From: Variovorax sp. OAS795 | Lineage (GTDB): Bacteria > Pseudomonadota > Gammaproteobacteria > Burkholderiales > Burkholderiaceae_C | Length of the DNA: 64,000 bases | NCBI RefSeq assembly: GCF_040546685.1 | Contig: NZ_JBEPOH010000001.1 | Span: 1,240,001 to 1,304,000 of the forward strand | Direction: 5' to 3' | Part shown: piece after piece, positions 43,716 through 52,195 of the stretch | Layout: the number at the start of each line of letters is the position of its first letter | Numbering within the stretch: the stretch's first letter is position 1 | Notes under the pieces: generated by a model | The model's input: the letters and a program-made list of their open reading frames with translations, nothing else | Database searches by the model: none | Told to the model about the DNA's origin: nothing | Position numbers and translations under genes: made by a program

Positions 43716-45356
43716 TCAGGTTCCGACGACGCTGCGCGCCACGGCTTCGGCCACCTTGATGCCGTCCACGCCGGCCGACAGGATGCCGCCCGCGTAGCTC
43801 GCCCCTTCGCCGGCCGGGTACAGCCCGCGCACGTTGAGGCTCTGGAAGTCGTCGCCGCGCGTGATGCGAATCGGCGACGAGGTGCGCGTCTCCACGCCGG
43901 TCAGCACCGCGTCGTGCAGGTCGAAGCCCTTGATCTTGCGGCCGAAGGCGGGAAAGGCCTCGCGCATCGCCTCGATGGCGTAGGCGGGCAGCGCCTGGTG
44001 CAGGTCGGTGGGCGTGACGCCGGGCTTGTACGACGGCATCACGCTGCCGAGCGCGGTCGAGGGCTTGCCGGCGATGAAGTCGCCCACCAGCTGGCCGGGC
44101 GCACGGTAGTCGCCGCCGCCGAGCACGAAGGCGTTCGATTCGAGCTCGCGCTGCAGCGCGATGCCGGCGAGCGCATCACCGGGGGCCTCGGCCGTCCAGC
44201 CCGGAAAGTCGCGCGGGTCAATGCCCACCACGATGCCCGCGTTGGCGTTGCGCTCGTTGCGCGAATATTGGCTCATGCCGTTGGTGACCACGCGGCCGGG
44301 CTCGCTGGTGGCGGCCACCACCGTGCCGCCCGGGCACATGCAGAAGCTGTAGACCGAGCGTCCGTTGCTGGCGTGGTGCACCAGCTTGTAGTCGGCCGCC
44401 CCGAGCAGCGGATGGCCCGCGTGGCGGCCCCAGCGCGCGCGGTCGATCAGGCCCTGCGGATGCTCGACCCGAAAGCCGATGGAGAAGGGCTTGGCCTCGA
44501 TGTGCACGCCGCGCGCGTGCAGCATCTCGAAGGTGTCGCGAGAGCTGTGGCCGAGCGCCATGACCACGTGGTCGGCGCGCAGTTCGCTCGTCTGGCCGGT
44601 GGCCTGGTCGAGAACCGTGAGGCCGCGCAGGTGGCCGTTGTCGATCTGCACGTCGGTCACGCGCTGCTCGAAGCGGATCTCGCCGCCCAGCGACACGATC
44701 TGCTCGCGGATGTTCTCCACCACCTTCACCAGCTTGAAGGTGCCGATGTGCGGATGCGCGACGTAGAGGATTTCGGGCGGCGCGCCGGCCTTGACGAACT
44801 CCTCCATCACCTTGCGGCCGAGGAAGCGCGGGTCCTTGATCTGGCTGTAGAGCTTGCCGTCCGAAAAGGTGCCGGCGCCGCCTTCGCCGAACTGCACGTT
44901 CGACTCGGGATTGAGCGTGCTCTTGCGCCACAGGCCCCAGGTGTCGCGGGTGCGCTGGCGCACGGTCTTGCCGCGCTCCAGCACGATGGGCCTGAAGCCC
45001 ATCTTCGCGAGCATCAGCGCGGCAAAGATGCCGCAGGGACCGAAGCCGATCACCACGGGCCGGGGCGCGCCTTCGGGCGCCTGCGCCGGCGGCGTGTAGC
45101 GCATGTCGGGCGCGGGCTGGATGTGCGGATGGCCGGCATGCCTCGCGAGCAGCGCGGCTTCGAGCGATGCATCGGCCAACTGCACGTCGACGATGTAGAC
45201 CTGCAGCAACTGCGGCTTGCGCGCATCGAAGCTGCGCTTGAACACCTTGAACTCGCGCACGCCGGAAACCGGCGTGTCGAGGGCGTTGGCGATGGCTTGG
45301 GGGAGGGCCGCGTCGTCGTGGTCGAGCGGCAGTTTGATTTCTGAAATTCGCAGCAT
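43716..45356 (-). CDS. FAD-dependent dehydrogenase (COG2509-like)
   Basis: The 546-residue flavoprotein has an N-terminal ~90-residue alpha/beta domain, then the FAD-binding motif VIGFGPCGIFAALMLAKMG, ending in the ribose-binding Glu of IVLERGKTV. Further features are ESNVQFGEGGAGTFSDGKL, VMALGHSSRDTFE, a Cys-containing CMCPGG motif and the closing LYPAGEGASYAGGILSAGVDG. This matches the uncharacterised FAD-dependent dehydrogenase family. MLRISE is preferred over an upstream TTG because no ribosome binding site precedes the latter. Confidence 0.87.
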   Translation of the reverse strand: MLRISEIKLPLDHDDAALPQAIANALDTPVSGVREFKVFKRSFDARKPQLLQVYIVDVQLADASLEAALLARHAGHPHIQPAPDMRYTPPAQAPEGAPRPVVIGFGPCGIFAALMLAKMGFRPIVLERGKTVRQRTRDTWGLWRKSTLNPESNVQFGEGGAGTFSDGKLYSQIKDPRFLGRKVMEEFVKAGAPPEILYVAHPHIGTFKLVKVVENIREQIVSLGGEIRFEQRVTDVQIDNGHLRGLTVLDQATGQTSELRADHVVMALGHSSRDTFEMLHARGVHIEAKPFSIGFRVEHPQGLIDRARWGRHAGHPLLGAADYKLVHHASNGRSVYSFCMCPGGTVVAATSEPGRVVTNGMSQYSRNERNANAGIVVGIDPRDFPGWTAEAPGDALAGIALQRELESNAFVLGGGDYRAPGQLVGDFIAGKPSTALGSVMPSYKPGVTPTDLHQALPAYAIEAMREAFPAFGRKIKGFDLHDAVLTGVETRTSSPIRITRGDDFQSLNVRGLYPAGEGASYAGGILSAGVDGIKVAEAVARSVVGT

Positions 45357-45408
45357 GTCGTTGGGGCTTGTATTTATCAAGCAGCCAGCGATTTTACGCG
45401 CGCGGGGC

Positions 45409-45425
45409 GCTATGAAAGAGATAGC
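45409..45425. repeat. Short inverted repeat GCTAT-N7-ATAGC
   Basis: GCTAT, seven bases, ATAGC lies just beyond the 3' end of the cysteine synthase gene, in the 72-base gap before the FAD dehydrogenase gene. It could fold as a small hairpin. Similar spaced GCTAT/ATAGC words are frequent between genes in Comamonadaceae as far as I recall; not verified. Confidence 0.4.
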
Positions 45426-45428
45426 TGG

Positions 45429-46349
45429 TCAGGCTGGGAGGAAGCCTTCGACCGACAGGTAGCGTTCGCCGGTGTCGTAGTTGAAGCCCAGCACCACCGC
45501 ATTGGGCGCCAGCGAGGGCAGCTTCTGCGCAATCGCGGTGAGCGTGGCGCCGGAAGAAATGCCCACGAGGATGCCTTCCTCCACGGCGCAGCGGCGCGCC
45601 ATTTCGCGCGCCGGCTCGGCGTCGACCTGCAGCACGCCATCGAGCAGCGAGGTGTCGAGGTTCTTCGGAATGAAGCCCGCGCCGATGCCCTGGATCGGAT
45701 GCGGCGACGGCGCGCCGCCCGAGATCACCGGCGACGCCACCGGCTCCACCGCGAACACCTGCAGCTTCGGCCACTTCTTCTTGAGCACCCGCGCCACGCC
45801 CGTGATGTGGCCGCCGGTGCCCACGCCCGTGATCAGCACGTCGATGCCGTCCGGAAAATCGGCCGCGATTTCCTCGGCCGTGGTGCGCATGTGCACTTCG
45901 ACGTTGGCCGGGTTGTTGAACTGCTGCGGCATCCACGCGCCCGGGGTGCCGCCCACGATTTCCTCGGCGCGGGCGATGCAGGCCTTCATGCCGCCCGCGC
46001 GCGGCGTCAGGTCGAAGGTGGCGCCATAGGCGAGCATCAGGCGGCGGCGCTCGATCGACATGCTGTCGGGCATCACCAGGACCAGCTTGTAGCCCTTCAC
46101 CGCCGCCACCATGGCCAGGCCGATGCCCGTGTTGCCCGAGGTCGGCTCGACGATGGTGCCGCCCGGCTTCAGCGCGCCCGATTTCTCGGCGTCCTCGACC
46201 ATCGACAGCGCGATGCGGTCCTTGATGGAGCCGCCGGGGTTGGCGCGCTCGGACTTGATCCACACCTGCTGCTTCGCATTGCCGAACAGGCGGTTGATGC
46301 GGATGTGCGGCGTGTTGCCGATGGTCTGGAGGATGTTCTGGGCTTTCAT
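45429..46349 (-). CDS. cysK: Cysteine synthase (O-acetylserine sulfhydrylase)
   Basis: The 306-residue PLP enzyme makes cysteine from O-acetylserine and sulfide. Lys43 in NPGGSIKDR forms the Schiff base, [11 protein letters not shown] binds substrate, [10 protein letters not shown] binds the phosphate and VGISSGAT the pyridine ring. Both CysK and CysM are possible; FVNRGSIK-type differences were not diagnostic, but the length and PTSGNTG context favour CysK. AGGAGACC precedes the ATG. The gene is divergent from rnpB. Confidence 0.88.
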   Translation of the reverse strand: MKAQNILQTIGNTPHIRINRLFGNAKQQVWIKSERANPGGSIKDRIALSMVEDAEKSGALKPGGTIVEPTSGNTGIGLAMVAAVKGYKLVLVMPDSMSIERRRLMLAYGATFDLTPRAGGMKACIARAEEIVGGTPGAWMPQQFNNPANVEVHMRTTAEEIAADFPDGIDVLITGVGTGGHITGVARVLKKKWPKLQVFAVEPVASPVISGGAPSPHPIQGIGAGFIPKNLDTSLLDGVLQVDAEPAREMARRCAVEEGILVGISSGATLTAIAQKLPSLAPNAVVLGFNYDTGERYLSVEGFLPA

Positions 46350-46435
46350 TGGGTCTCCTGTGGCTTTGTAGGGGAGGCGGGTCGGTCGAGGTGCCATTGT
46401 GGAACGCCGCGCCGGCGGATGCGAGGGGATCAGGC

Positions 46436-46441
46436 GATAAT
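46436..46441 (+). promoter_or_regulatory. -10 element of rnpB
   Basis: GATAAT ends seven bases before the predicted 5' end of RNase P RNA. No convincing -35 was seen at the expected distance. Confidence 0.5.
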
Positions 46442-46448
46442 TGCGCCC

Positions 46449-46796
46449 GTGAAGCACGCCAGACCGCCGCTGGTGCAAGCCCGCAAGGGGCGACGCCGCA
46501 AGGCGCCGCGTCGAAAGACCGCACTGGAGGAACGTCCGGACTGCACAGGACAGCGCAGGAGTTAACGACTCTCCACCGTGAGGTGAGGATCAGAGCAACA
46601 GAGACGAGCCGATTCAGTTCGGGTGAAACGGGCAATCTCTGCGCGCAGCAACACCAAGTAGGCCAGTATCGAGGTGGTTCCGCTGAGCTGGCGGGTAGGT
46701 GGCATCGAGCCGCTTGGCGACAAGCGGCCCAGAGTAATGGCGGTCACGTTGAGGGAAACTTCAACGCACAGAATCCGGCTTATCGGCGGGCTTCAC
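46449..46796 (+). ncRNA. rnpB: RNase P RNA (class A)
   Basis: The ~348-nt RNA is the catalytic subunit of RNase P, which matures tRNA 5' ends. It contains the conserved core GAGGAACGTCCGGACTGCAC near the 5' side, ACAGAGACGAGCCG, GGGTGAAACGG, GCTGAGCTGGCGGGTAGG, and the 3' universal ACAGAATCCGGCTTAT. The 5' GTGAAGC pairs with the 3' GCTTCAC to close helix P1, and a T-rich stretch follows, so P1 may help termination. Ends are set by this pairing. Confidence 0.95.
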
Positions 46797-46838
46797 ACTT
46801 TTTCTTTCGCCGGCGTCATCACGCCGGCGCGTCTCGCC

Positions 46839-47549
46839 TCAGAAGCGTTCGTGCGGCGATAGATAGCGCCACTGCCCGGGCTCCAGGCCCGCCAGCGGCA
46901 CGCGCCCGATGCGGATGCGCCGCATCGCGAGAATGCGCAGCCCCGTGTCGTCGCACAGGTGCGCGATCTGGCCCGGCCGCGCGCCCTTGAGCGCAAAGCG
47001 CAGGCCGGTCCGGTCGTCGGACTGGCGGCCGATGCTCACACGCGCGGGCGAGCGCTCGAAGCGCACCAGCTGCTCGGGGCTGACCGGGCCCGCCACGTCG
47101 ACCATCACTTCATGCTCGAGCACGCCCGCGTCTTCCTGCAGCTTGCGCTCGATGCGCCATTCCTGGGTGTAGACCACGAGCCCGCTGGCGCCGGCTTCCA
47201 GCGGCGTCATGCAGCGCTGCGCCTTGGCATGCGCCGGCAAAAAGCGCATGCCCGCGCGCTCGGGTTCGTGGTGGTTGGCGGCCACCAGCAGCCGATGCGC
47301 GGTGTCGGTCGGCATGCCGGCTGGCTTGTGCAGCAGCAGGGTGACGGCCACCACCGGCTCCGGCTTGGCGCCGGGCTCGATCTCGACCTTCTGGTGGTCC
47401 TGCACGCGCGACTGCGGCAGCAGCGCCGGCACGCCATCGACGCGCACCGCGCCATTCTCGATAAGCAGCTCGGCCTCACGGCGCGAACAGCCGGCGAGCG
47501 CGGCCACGCGCTTGGCAAGCCGGATCCCTTCTTCGCCGGGACGGTTCAT
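46839..47549 (-). CDS. RluF-like rRNA pseudouridine synthase with altered catalytic residue
   Basis: The 236-residue product has an N-terminal S4 RNA-binding domain (IRLAKRVAALAGCSRREAEL) and an RsuA/RluF-type catalytic domain (LLLHKPAGMPTDT). Where the family has L-D-x-x-T-x-G-L with the catalytic Asp, this protein reads L-E118-A-G-A-S-G-L, and the usual preceding GR is TP. The enzyme may be inactive, slow, or use Glu. Its start overlaps the stop of the Nudix-MBL gene (ATGA), so both are co-translated. It would otherwise modify 23S or 16S rRNA uridines. Confidence 0.85.
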   Translation of the reverse strand: MNRPGEEGIRLAKRVAALAGCSRREAELLIENGAVRVDGVPALLPQSRVQDHQKVEIEPGAKPEPVVAVTLLLHKPAGMPTDTAHRLLVAANHHEPERAGMRFLPAHAKAQRCMTPLEAGASGLVVYTQEWRIERKLQEDAGVLEHEVMVDVAGPVSPEQLVRFERSPARVSIGRQSDDRTGLRFALKGARPGQIAHLCDDTGLRILAMRRIRIGRVPLAGLEPGQWRYLSPHERF

Positions 47550-49222
47550 GGGGCGGATGCCAGTTGCCGGATGCGCGCCACATGCGCCGCCAGCGAGCGG
47601 GCCGCCACCGGCCACATGCGCTGGGGCACGTCGTCGTAGGCAAGCGGCAGCCAGTCTTCGGGCGTACCTTGGGGGAGTTTCTTCATGGCGGATGCAATCT
47701 TGGCTTCGCGCTTCAGGCGATGCGCCTTGAGCTGCGCAATGGCGGCGCGGGCGCTGCCGATCACGTAGCCATGCGCGGGAAAAATGAAGTCGATGCCGCC
47801 TGCTTCGCAGGCCGCGTCGAGCTTGTCGAGCGATTCGAGGTACGCGTTCATGTCGCCGTCGGGCGGATCGATTACCGTGGTGCTGCCGTTCAGGATGTGG
47901 TCGCCGGAGAACAGCAGCCCGTCTTCCTCCAGCACCAGGCACAGGTGGTTGGCGGCATGCCCCGGCGTGTGGATGGCGCGCAGGGTGTGGGTGATGCGCT
48001 CGCCGTCGGCCGTGGCGCCCGAGAGCACGAGCCGCTCGCCGTCGCCGAGTTCGCGTTCCGGCGCAAAGCGCGCCGACGAGCGCGCGGTCGGCGCCGAAGA
48101 CAGCCCGAGGATCGGCGGCTTCATCCCCTTGCACAGGGCCTGCAGCGGCGCGGCGCCCGGCGAGTGGTCGGCATGCGAATGGGTGCACACGATCATGCGG
48201 ATGTCGCCCTGCGCGGCGTGCCAGATCCGGCCGATGTGTCCGGCATCGTTCGGTCCCGGGTCGATCACGAGGTAGCCCGTGGCCGCGTCGCCGACGATGT
48301 AGCTGTTGGTGCCGGGGCCGGTCATGGCGCCGGCATTGGGCGCGGTGAGGCGCTGCACGTTCTTGAGCAGCGGCACCGGCCGCTCGCTCTGCCAGTCGAG
48401 CGCGTGCAGCATCTGGCCATCGGGGCAGACCAGCGCGAGCTCGCCATAGGGCGACTCGGTTTCCATGTAGCGCGCTTCCTGCCCGGCGAGCAGCCCGGCG
48501 CGCGGGCAGCTGGTCCACAGCGGCTGCTCGGCGCCGTCCGTGGGCGCGCAGGCTTGCAGCACCGCGTCGACGTCGGCATAGGCCGCCAGCCGCTGCAGCG
48601 TGCGCACCGTTGGAAAGATCATGAAGAAACTGCCCTGCGCATGGCGCGCGAGCGCATCGGCCGGCCGCACCCAGCAGGGCTCGAACTGCTCGCTCTCGTC
48701 GGCGGTGGGCACCTGGGCCTCGGGCATGCGCGCGACCAGGAAGGGCACGTCGAAGCGCCTGGGCAGGTCGCGGTCGGTGATCCAGTGCGCCAGGCTGAAC
48801 ACCTGGTCGGCCGCAAGCACCAGCTGGCGCTCTTCGCATTGCTCGACAAACGAAACGGGCGAGGCGGTGCTGCGGTCCATCGAGGCGATGTCTTCCATGC
48901 GCACGGGGCTGCCGTCCGCATGGCGCGCGAGCAGCACGCCGAGCTCCTCGAAGCCTTCGCGGATGGCCGTGATGGCCTGCGTCAGCTGGATGCCGCTTTG
49001 CGTGGGGCGGCACGCGGCAATGCGCTTGGCGGCCTCGTCGGCCGCATCGACCTGGCCGCCGGGAAATACGAAGGCGCCTGGCGCGAAGCTTGCAGTGCTC
49101 GAGCGGCGCGTCATCAGCACTTCGATGCCGGCCGCGGAATCGCGCAGCAGCAGCACGGTGGCTGCCGCGCGCAGGGGCGCGGGCTCGCGGGCGGGGTGGC
49201 GTTGTTGGGTGGGGCGGACCAT
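47546..49222 (-). CDS. Nudix hydrolase - metallo-beta-lactamase fold fusion
   Basis: The 558-residue protein combines a Nudix domain (~15-235) with an MBL-fold domain (~285-540). The Nudix box is split: GGQVDAADE is followed by about 20 residues before REGFEELG, like NUDT19-type CoA diphosphatases. The MBL part has the zinc motif THSHADHSPG, HTPGHAANHLCL, SGDHIL and HGYVIG, close to LACTB2-type proteins. Together they suggest a hydrolase of nucleotide- or CoA-linked compounds with a second hydrolytic step, but neither substrate is known. It overlaps the pseudouridine synthase gene. Confidence 0.88.
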   Translation of the reverse strand: MVRPTQQRHPAREPAPLRAAATVLLLRDSAAGIEVLMTRRSSTASFAPGAFVFPGGQVDAADEAAKRIAACRPTQSGIQLTQAITAIREGFEELGVLLARHADGSPVRMEDIASMDRSTASPVSFVEQCEERQLVLAADQVFSLAHWITDRDLPRRFDVPFLVARMPEAQVPTADESEQFEPCWVRPADALARHAQGSFFMIFPTVRTLQRLAAYADVDAVLQACAPTDGAEQPLWTSCPRAGLLAGQEARYMETESPYGELALVCPDGQMLHALDWQSERPVPLLKNVQRLTAPNAGAMTGPGTNSYIVGDAATGYLVIDPGPNDAGHIGRIWHAAQGDIRMIVCTHSHADHSPGAAPLQALCKGMKPPILGLSSAPTARSSARFAPERELGDGERLVLSGATADGERITHTLRAIHTPGHAANHLCLVLEEDGLLFSGDHILNGSTTVIDPPDGDMNAYLESLDKLDAACEAGGIDFIFPAHGYVIGSARAAIAQLKAHRLKREAKIASAMKKLPQGTPEDWLPLAYDDVPQRMWPVAARSLAAHVARIRQLASAP

Positions 49223-49228
49223 GCGGCG

Positions 49229-49234
49229 ATTATG
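49229..49234 (-). promoter_or_regulatory. -10-like hexamer abutting the Nudix-MBL gene start
   Basis: On the minus strand CATAAT ends six bases before the ATG, without a ribosome binding site; the same CATAATCGCCGC context precedes the first LysR gene in the window. Confidence 0.4.
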
Positions 49235-49269
49235 GAGAGGTGATGCGGTGCGCCGGCATGGCGCATAAG

Positions 49270-49291
49270 CTCATTCCCGATCGGGCATGAG
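49270..49291. promoter_or_regulatory. 22-bp near-perfect palindrome between divergent genes
   Basis: The arms CTCATTCCCGA and TCGGGCATGAG are reverse complements with a single mismatch, centred on CCCGATCGGG. It lies between the Nudix-MBL gene and the Bug gene, a good position for a dimeric repressor to control one or both. No terminator features. Confidence 0.5.
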
Positions 49292-49341
49292 CCGCGCGCC
49301 ACAATCGCGGGCTGCAACGCCCGCATCGAGGAAAGACAGTC

Positions 49342-50355
49342 ATGACCCATTCTCCCTTTTCGCCTTCCTTCAGGCAGACCCTCCGCATGGCCGGTGCGAC
49401 GCTGTGCGCAGCCCTGGCTGCTTCCACTACCTTTGCGCAGGGCGACTGGCCCCAGCAGCCGGTCACGCTGATCATGGGCTTTCCGGCCGGCTCCGGCGTC
49501 GACGTGGTGGCCCGCGCCATCCAGGAACCGCTGTCCAGGCAGTTGGGCAAGCCGGTCATCATCGACTACAAGTCGGGCGCCGCGGGCAATATTGCCAGCG
49601 AATACGTGGCGCACGCCAAGCCCGACGGCTACACGCTCTCGTTCGGCACCGCGGCCACGCACGGCAGCAATGCCGCGCTCTACAAGAAGCTGCCGTTCGA
49701 CGTGGAGGCCGACTTCGTGCCGGTGGCGCCGGTGCTCGATGTCTCGAACGTGCTCACGATCAACCCGGACGTGATCAACGCGAAGACATTGAAGGAGTTC
49801 GTCGATCTCGTCAAGGCCAACCCCGGCAAGTACAACTACGCCTCCACGGGCAATGGCGCGGGCACGCACATGGCCTTTGCCGAGTTCAATTCGCGCCTCG
49901 GCCTGCAGATGGTTCACGTGCCCTACAAGGGCGGGCCGGAGGCCATCACGTCGGTGGTGCGCGGCGAGACCTGCTGCATCATGAACCAGGTGCAGACGGT
50001 GCTGCCGCACTACAAGGCCGGCAAGGTGCGCCTCCTGGGCGTGACCACGGCCGCGCCAGTGGCCGCCGTGAAAGAAGTCCCGACCATCGCCTCCAGCGGC
50101 CTCGCGGGAACCAGGGGCTTCGACAGCTCGATCTGGTTCGGCATCTTCGCGCCCAAGGGCACCGACGTGCAGATCGTCGAGAAGCTCAACGCCGCGGTGA
50201 AGGCCGTGCTCGAGCAGCCCGAGATCCGCGAGCGCTTCGAAAGCCAGGGCAACACCGTGCGCATCGAGTCGCCCGCGCAGTTCAGGAAGACCGTGCATGA
50301 GAACCGCGTGAAATGGGCCGAGGTGGCGAAGGCCGCGAACATCAGCATCGACTGA
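49342..50355 (+). CDS. Bug/TctC-family periplasmic binding protein (orphan)
   Basis: The 337-residue product has an extended signal peptide (MAGATLCAALAASTTFAQ) and the family markers WPQQPVTLIMGFPAGSGVD, GYTL, YNYASTGNGAGTHMAF and HVPYKGGPEAI. It should bind a carboxylate or related small molecule in the periplasm. No TctA/TctB permease or catabolic gene is adjacent, typical of the many orphan Bug genes in Burkholderiales. AGGAAAG precedes the ATG. A near-perfect palindrome upstream may be its operator. Confidence 0.9.
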   Translation: MTHSPFSPSFRQTLRMAGATLCAALAASTTFAQGDWPQQPVTLIMGFPAGSGVDVVARAIQEPLSRQLGKPVIIDYKSGAAGNIASEYVAHAKPDGYTLSFGTAATHGSNAALYKKLPFDVEADFVPVAPVLDVSNVLTINPDVINAKTLKEFVDLVKANPGKYNYASTGNGAGTHMAFAEFNSRLGLQMVHVPYKGGPEAITSVVRGETCCIMNQVQTVLPHYKAGKVRLLGVTTAAPVAAVKEVPTIASSGLAGTRGFDSSIWFGIFAPKGTDVQIVEKLNAAVKAVLEQPEIRERFESQGNTVRIESPAQFRKTVHENRVKWAEVAKAANISID

Positions 50356-50432
50356 CACGTTCCGGGGATGGCTTTCTGTCCGCAGGGGGGTATGCTGGCA
50401 TTGCCGTCCAGAACGACGGCGAAAGGCAAAAT

Positions 50433-50666
50433 TTGGACGCGGACCTCGGACTGGAATGCAATCCCATGCTACCGACCGGTTGGGCGTTCGAACTCCGCCT
50501 GCACCGGGACACGGCCGGCGACTTGATCGGCACGGGCCTGCTGCGGCTGCGTGGCGTGGACATGTGCCACTTCACGCTGGCCAGCCTCGACGCGGAGCGC
50601 GGCGAGGCGTTGCGGCGCATCCGGATCCGGATCGAGGCATGGCTGGCCGAGTGGCAGACCCGCTAG
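50433..50666 (+). CDS. Small hypothetical protein
   Basis: The 77-residue product (LDADLGLECNPMLPTGWAFE...) has no family I recognise. The TTG start is preferred because AAAGG stands six bases upstream; an internal ATG 33 bases later is an alternative. It has a mixed beta/helix character with an Arg-rich C-terminal helix (RIRIRIEAWLAEWQTR). A strong intrinsic terminator follows its stop. Third-position GC is high, supporting coding. Confidence 0.55.
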   Translation: MDADLGLECNPMLPTGWAFELRLHRDTAGDLIGTGLLRLRGVDMCHFTLASLDAERGEALRRIRIRIEAWLAEWQTR

Positions 50667-50695
50667 CGCGCTGGCAGGCCGCCCCATCAAAACAG

Positions 50696-50718
50696 AAACG
50701 GCCCTTTCGGGCCGTTTT
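50696..50718. terminator. Bidirectional intrinsic terminator
   Basis: AAACGGCCC pairs with GGGCCGTTT around TTTC and is followed by TCTTCTTC; it separates the small hypothetical gene from the convergent glycine-zipper protein gene. Confidence 0.88.
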
Positions 50719-50742
50719 CTTCTTCTCCTGCAGCGCTGGCGG

Positions 50743-51249
50743 TCAGAGCCCGTCGCGGTCCGAGTCGCCCGGGACCGCACGCTCCACGTTGTCGCTCACG
50801 CGCTGCCAGGCGTCGCGCGACGCGTGCTTGGCGCGCTCCCACTCGAGCGAAGAGCGCCCGCGCGCGGTGCCCCAGTCGCGTCCCAACTCGGGCTCGACGT
50901 CCTCGAACTTGCGATCCGGATAGCGCGAATAGGAATCGACGCCGTAGCGGTACGCCGGTGCATAGTCGTCGTAGCTCGATCCGCCGGTGACGTAGGAGCG
51001 CCCGGCGTAGTTGTCGCGCCAGTAGGCGTCCTCGGCGTCCGGATCGACCTTTGCCATGCGCCGGCCGGCCAGCGCCCCGGCGACCGCACCCACGGCGGCG
51101 CCCACGGCAGCCCCCACGGGGCCGGTCATGCCGCCGACGGCCGCGCCGGCGGCCGCGCCGCCCGCGACACCGCCCGCGACACCGCCGACCACGGCGCCGG
51201 CGCCGGTTGCGGCGGGGTGCGAATCTTCCTTGTCCTTGATATCAACCAT
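50743..51249 (-). CDS. Glycine-zipper protein of unknown function
   Basis: The 168-residue protein has an N-terminal ~45-residue Gly/Ala-rich stretch (GAVVGGVAGGVAGGAAAGAA and AAVGAAVGAVAGALAG) that forms two predicted glycine-zipper membrane hairpins. A hydrophilic Tyr/Asp/Arg-rich domain (YWRDNYAGRSYVTG, DAWQRVSDNVERA) follows. It may associate with or pack in a membrane; similar proteins are stress-linked in other bacteria. AAGGAG precedes the ATG at good spacing, so the start is firm. Confidence 0.8.
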   Translation of the reverse strand: MVDIKDKEDSHPAATGAGAVVGGVAGGVAGGAAAGAAVGGMTGPVGAAVGAAVGAVAGALAGRRMAKVDPDAEDAYWRDNYAGRSYVTGGSSYDDYAPAYRYGVDSYSRYPDRKFEDVEPELGRDWGTARGRSSLEWERAKHASRDAWQRVSDNVERAVPGDSDRDGL

Positions 51250-51419
51250 TGAATGTCTCCTTGGTGAAAGGCGTTGAGGGGAGCACCAAAGTTGTACCTG
51301 GCATGCCCGAGCCGACAGCGCCAATGCGCTTGTCGGCATGAAGGGAGCGGACGGCACGGCATGACAGTGCGCACCTACAGTCCAAGCGGCCCGGCTGCTT
51401 GCGCGAACGCAGCGCTGAC

Positions 51420-51425
51420 TACACT
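51420..51425 (+). promoter_or_regulatory. -10-like hexamer abutting a gene start
   Basis: TACACT ends seven bases before the ATG of the following gene, and no Shine-Dalgarno sequence is present. Confidence 0.3.
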
Positions 51426-51432
51426 GGCCGCA

Positions 51433-52170
51433 ATGAGCCCTTCCACATCCTTCGAGCGCGAGCCCGACCGCCTCGTTGCATGGTTCCGAAGCGGCGAGTC
51501 GATGCGCACCCGGAGCGTGGGCGGCGTGGTGCTGTCGGGCCGGGTCGAGGTGCCCGCGCCACCCGCGAGGCTGCTGGCCGATTGGGAGCGGGAGATCTCG
51601 CACATGGCGCTGGAACCCGGAGACGTCGAAGCCATGCCCCTGGCGCGCGCGCGTGCACGCTGGCCGGACTACCGGCGCTGCGTGCAGGCGGCGGCCGGCT
51701 GGACGCGCGCGCTCGGCCTGGAGGAGGTGCTGGCCTCCAGCGACGTCGCCCTCATGGCCTGCCGGGGCGCGCGGTACCACCATGACGGCGCGCAGTACGG
51801 CGCAGCAGCGTTCTGCAATCTCTTCGTGAGCGAGGACAAGGGGCTGGACGTGCACTTCCCTGGCACCGGCGATCGGATTGCGCTTGCGCGCGGCACGCTT
51901 CTCGTCTTCGATACCTGCCAGCCGCATGCCGTGGTCCGGCGTGGCGGCAGCGGCTTTCATGCCGCCGACTTCGGGCCGGGACAGGACTGCAGCCAGCTGT
52001 TCCTGACGTGGGAGCTTCCGGTCGAAGACGCGCACGTGGCGCGCGCGCTCCGGATTCGGTTCGATGTCGAGCCCGCCGCCCCCGCGCAGAGCGACGAGGA
52101 GCAGGTGCGCGTGAACGGCGAGCCGGCCAGCGTGTGCCCGGCATCCGGGCAATGGCGCCCGCCGGCCTGA
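51433..52170 (+). CDS. Hypothetical protein, possible 2OG-Fe(II) oxygenase-like fold
   Basis: The 245-residue product contains RGARYHHDGAQYG (an H-x-D-like pair) and, about 60 residues later, FDTCQPHAVVRRG, which provides the distal His and a downstream Arg. This spacing fits the iron and 2-oxoglutarate sites of double-stranded beta-helix oxygenases, but the assignment is tentative. An upstream in-frame ATG at 51361 was rejected because the intervening codons have low third-position GC. The C-terminal ~35 residues look disordered. Confidence 0.7.
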   Translation: MSPSTSFEREPDRLVAWFRSGESMRTRSVGGVVLSGRVEVPAPPARLLADWEREISHMALEPGDVEAMPLARARARWPDYRRCVQAAAGWTRALGLEEVLASSDVALMACRGARYHHDGAQYGAAAFCNLFVSEDKGLDVHFPGTGDRIALARGTLLVFDTCQPHAVVRRGGSGFHAADFGPGQDCSQLFLTWELPVEDAHVARALRIRFDVEPAAPAQSDEEQVRVNGEPASVCPASGQWRPPA

Positions 52171-52195
52171 CTGCGCCGAAGCTGCGCGGACCTGG

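Noticed and set aside
43005..45344. A 779-codon plus-strand frame opposite the flavin reductase and FAD dehydrogenase genes
   Set aside because: Antisense shadow of two genes with clear flavin-binding motifs; composition is His/Arg/Ala-rich.
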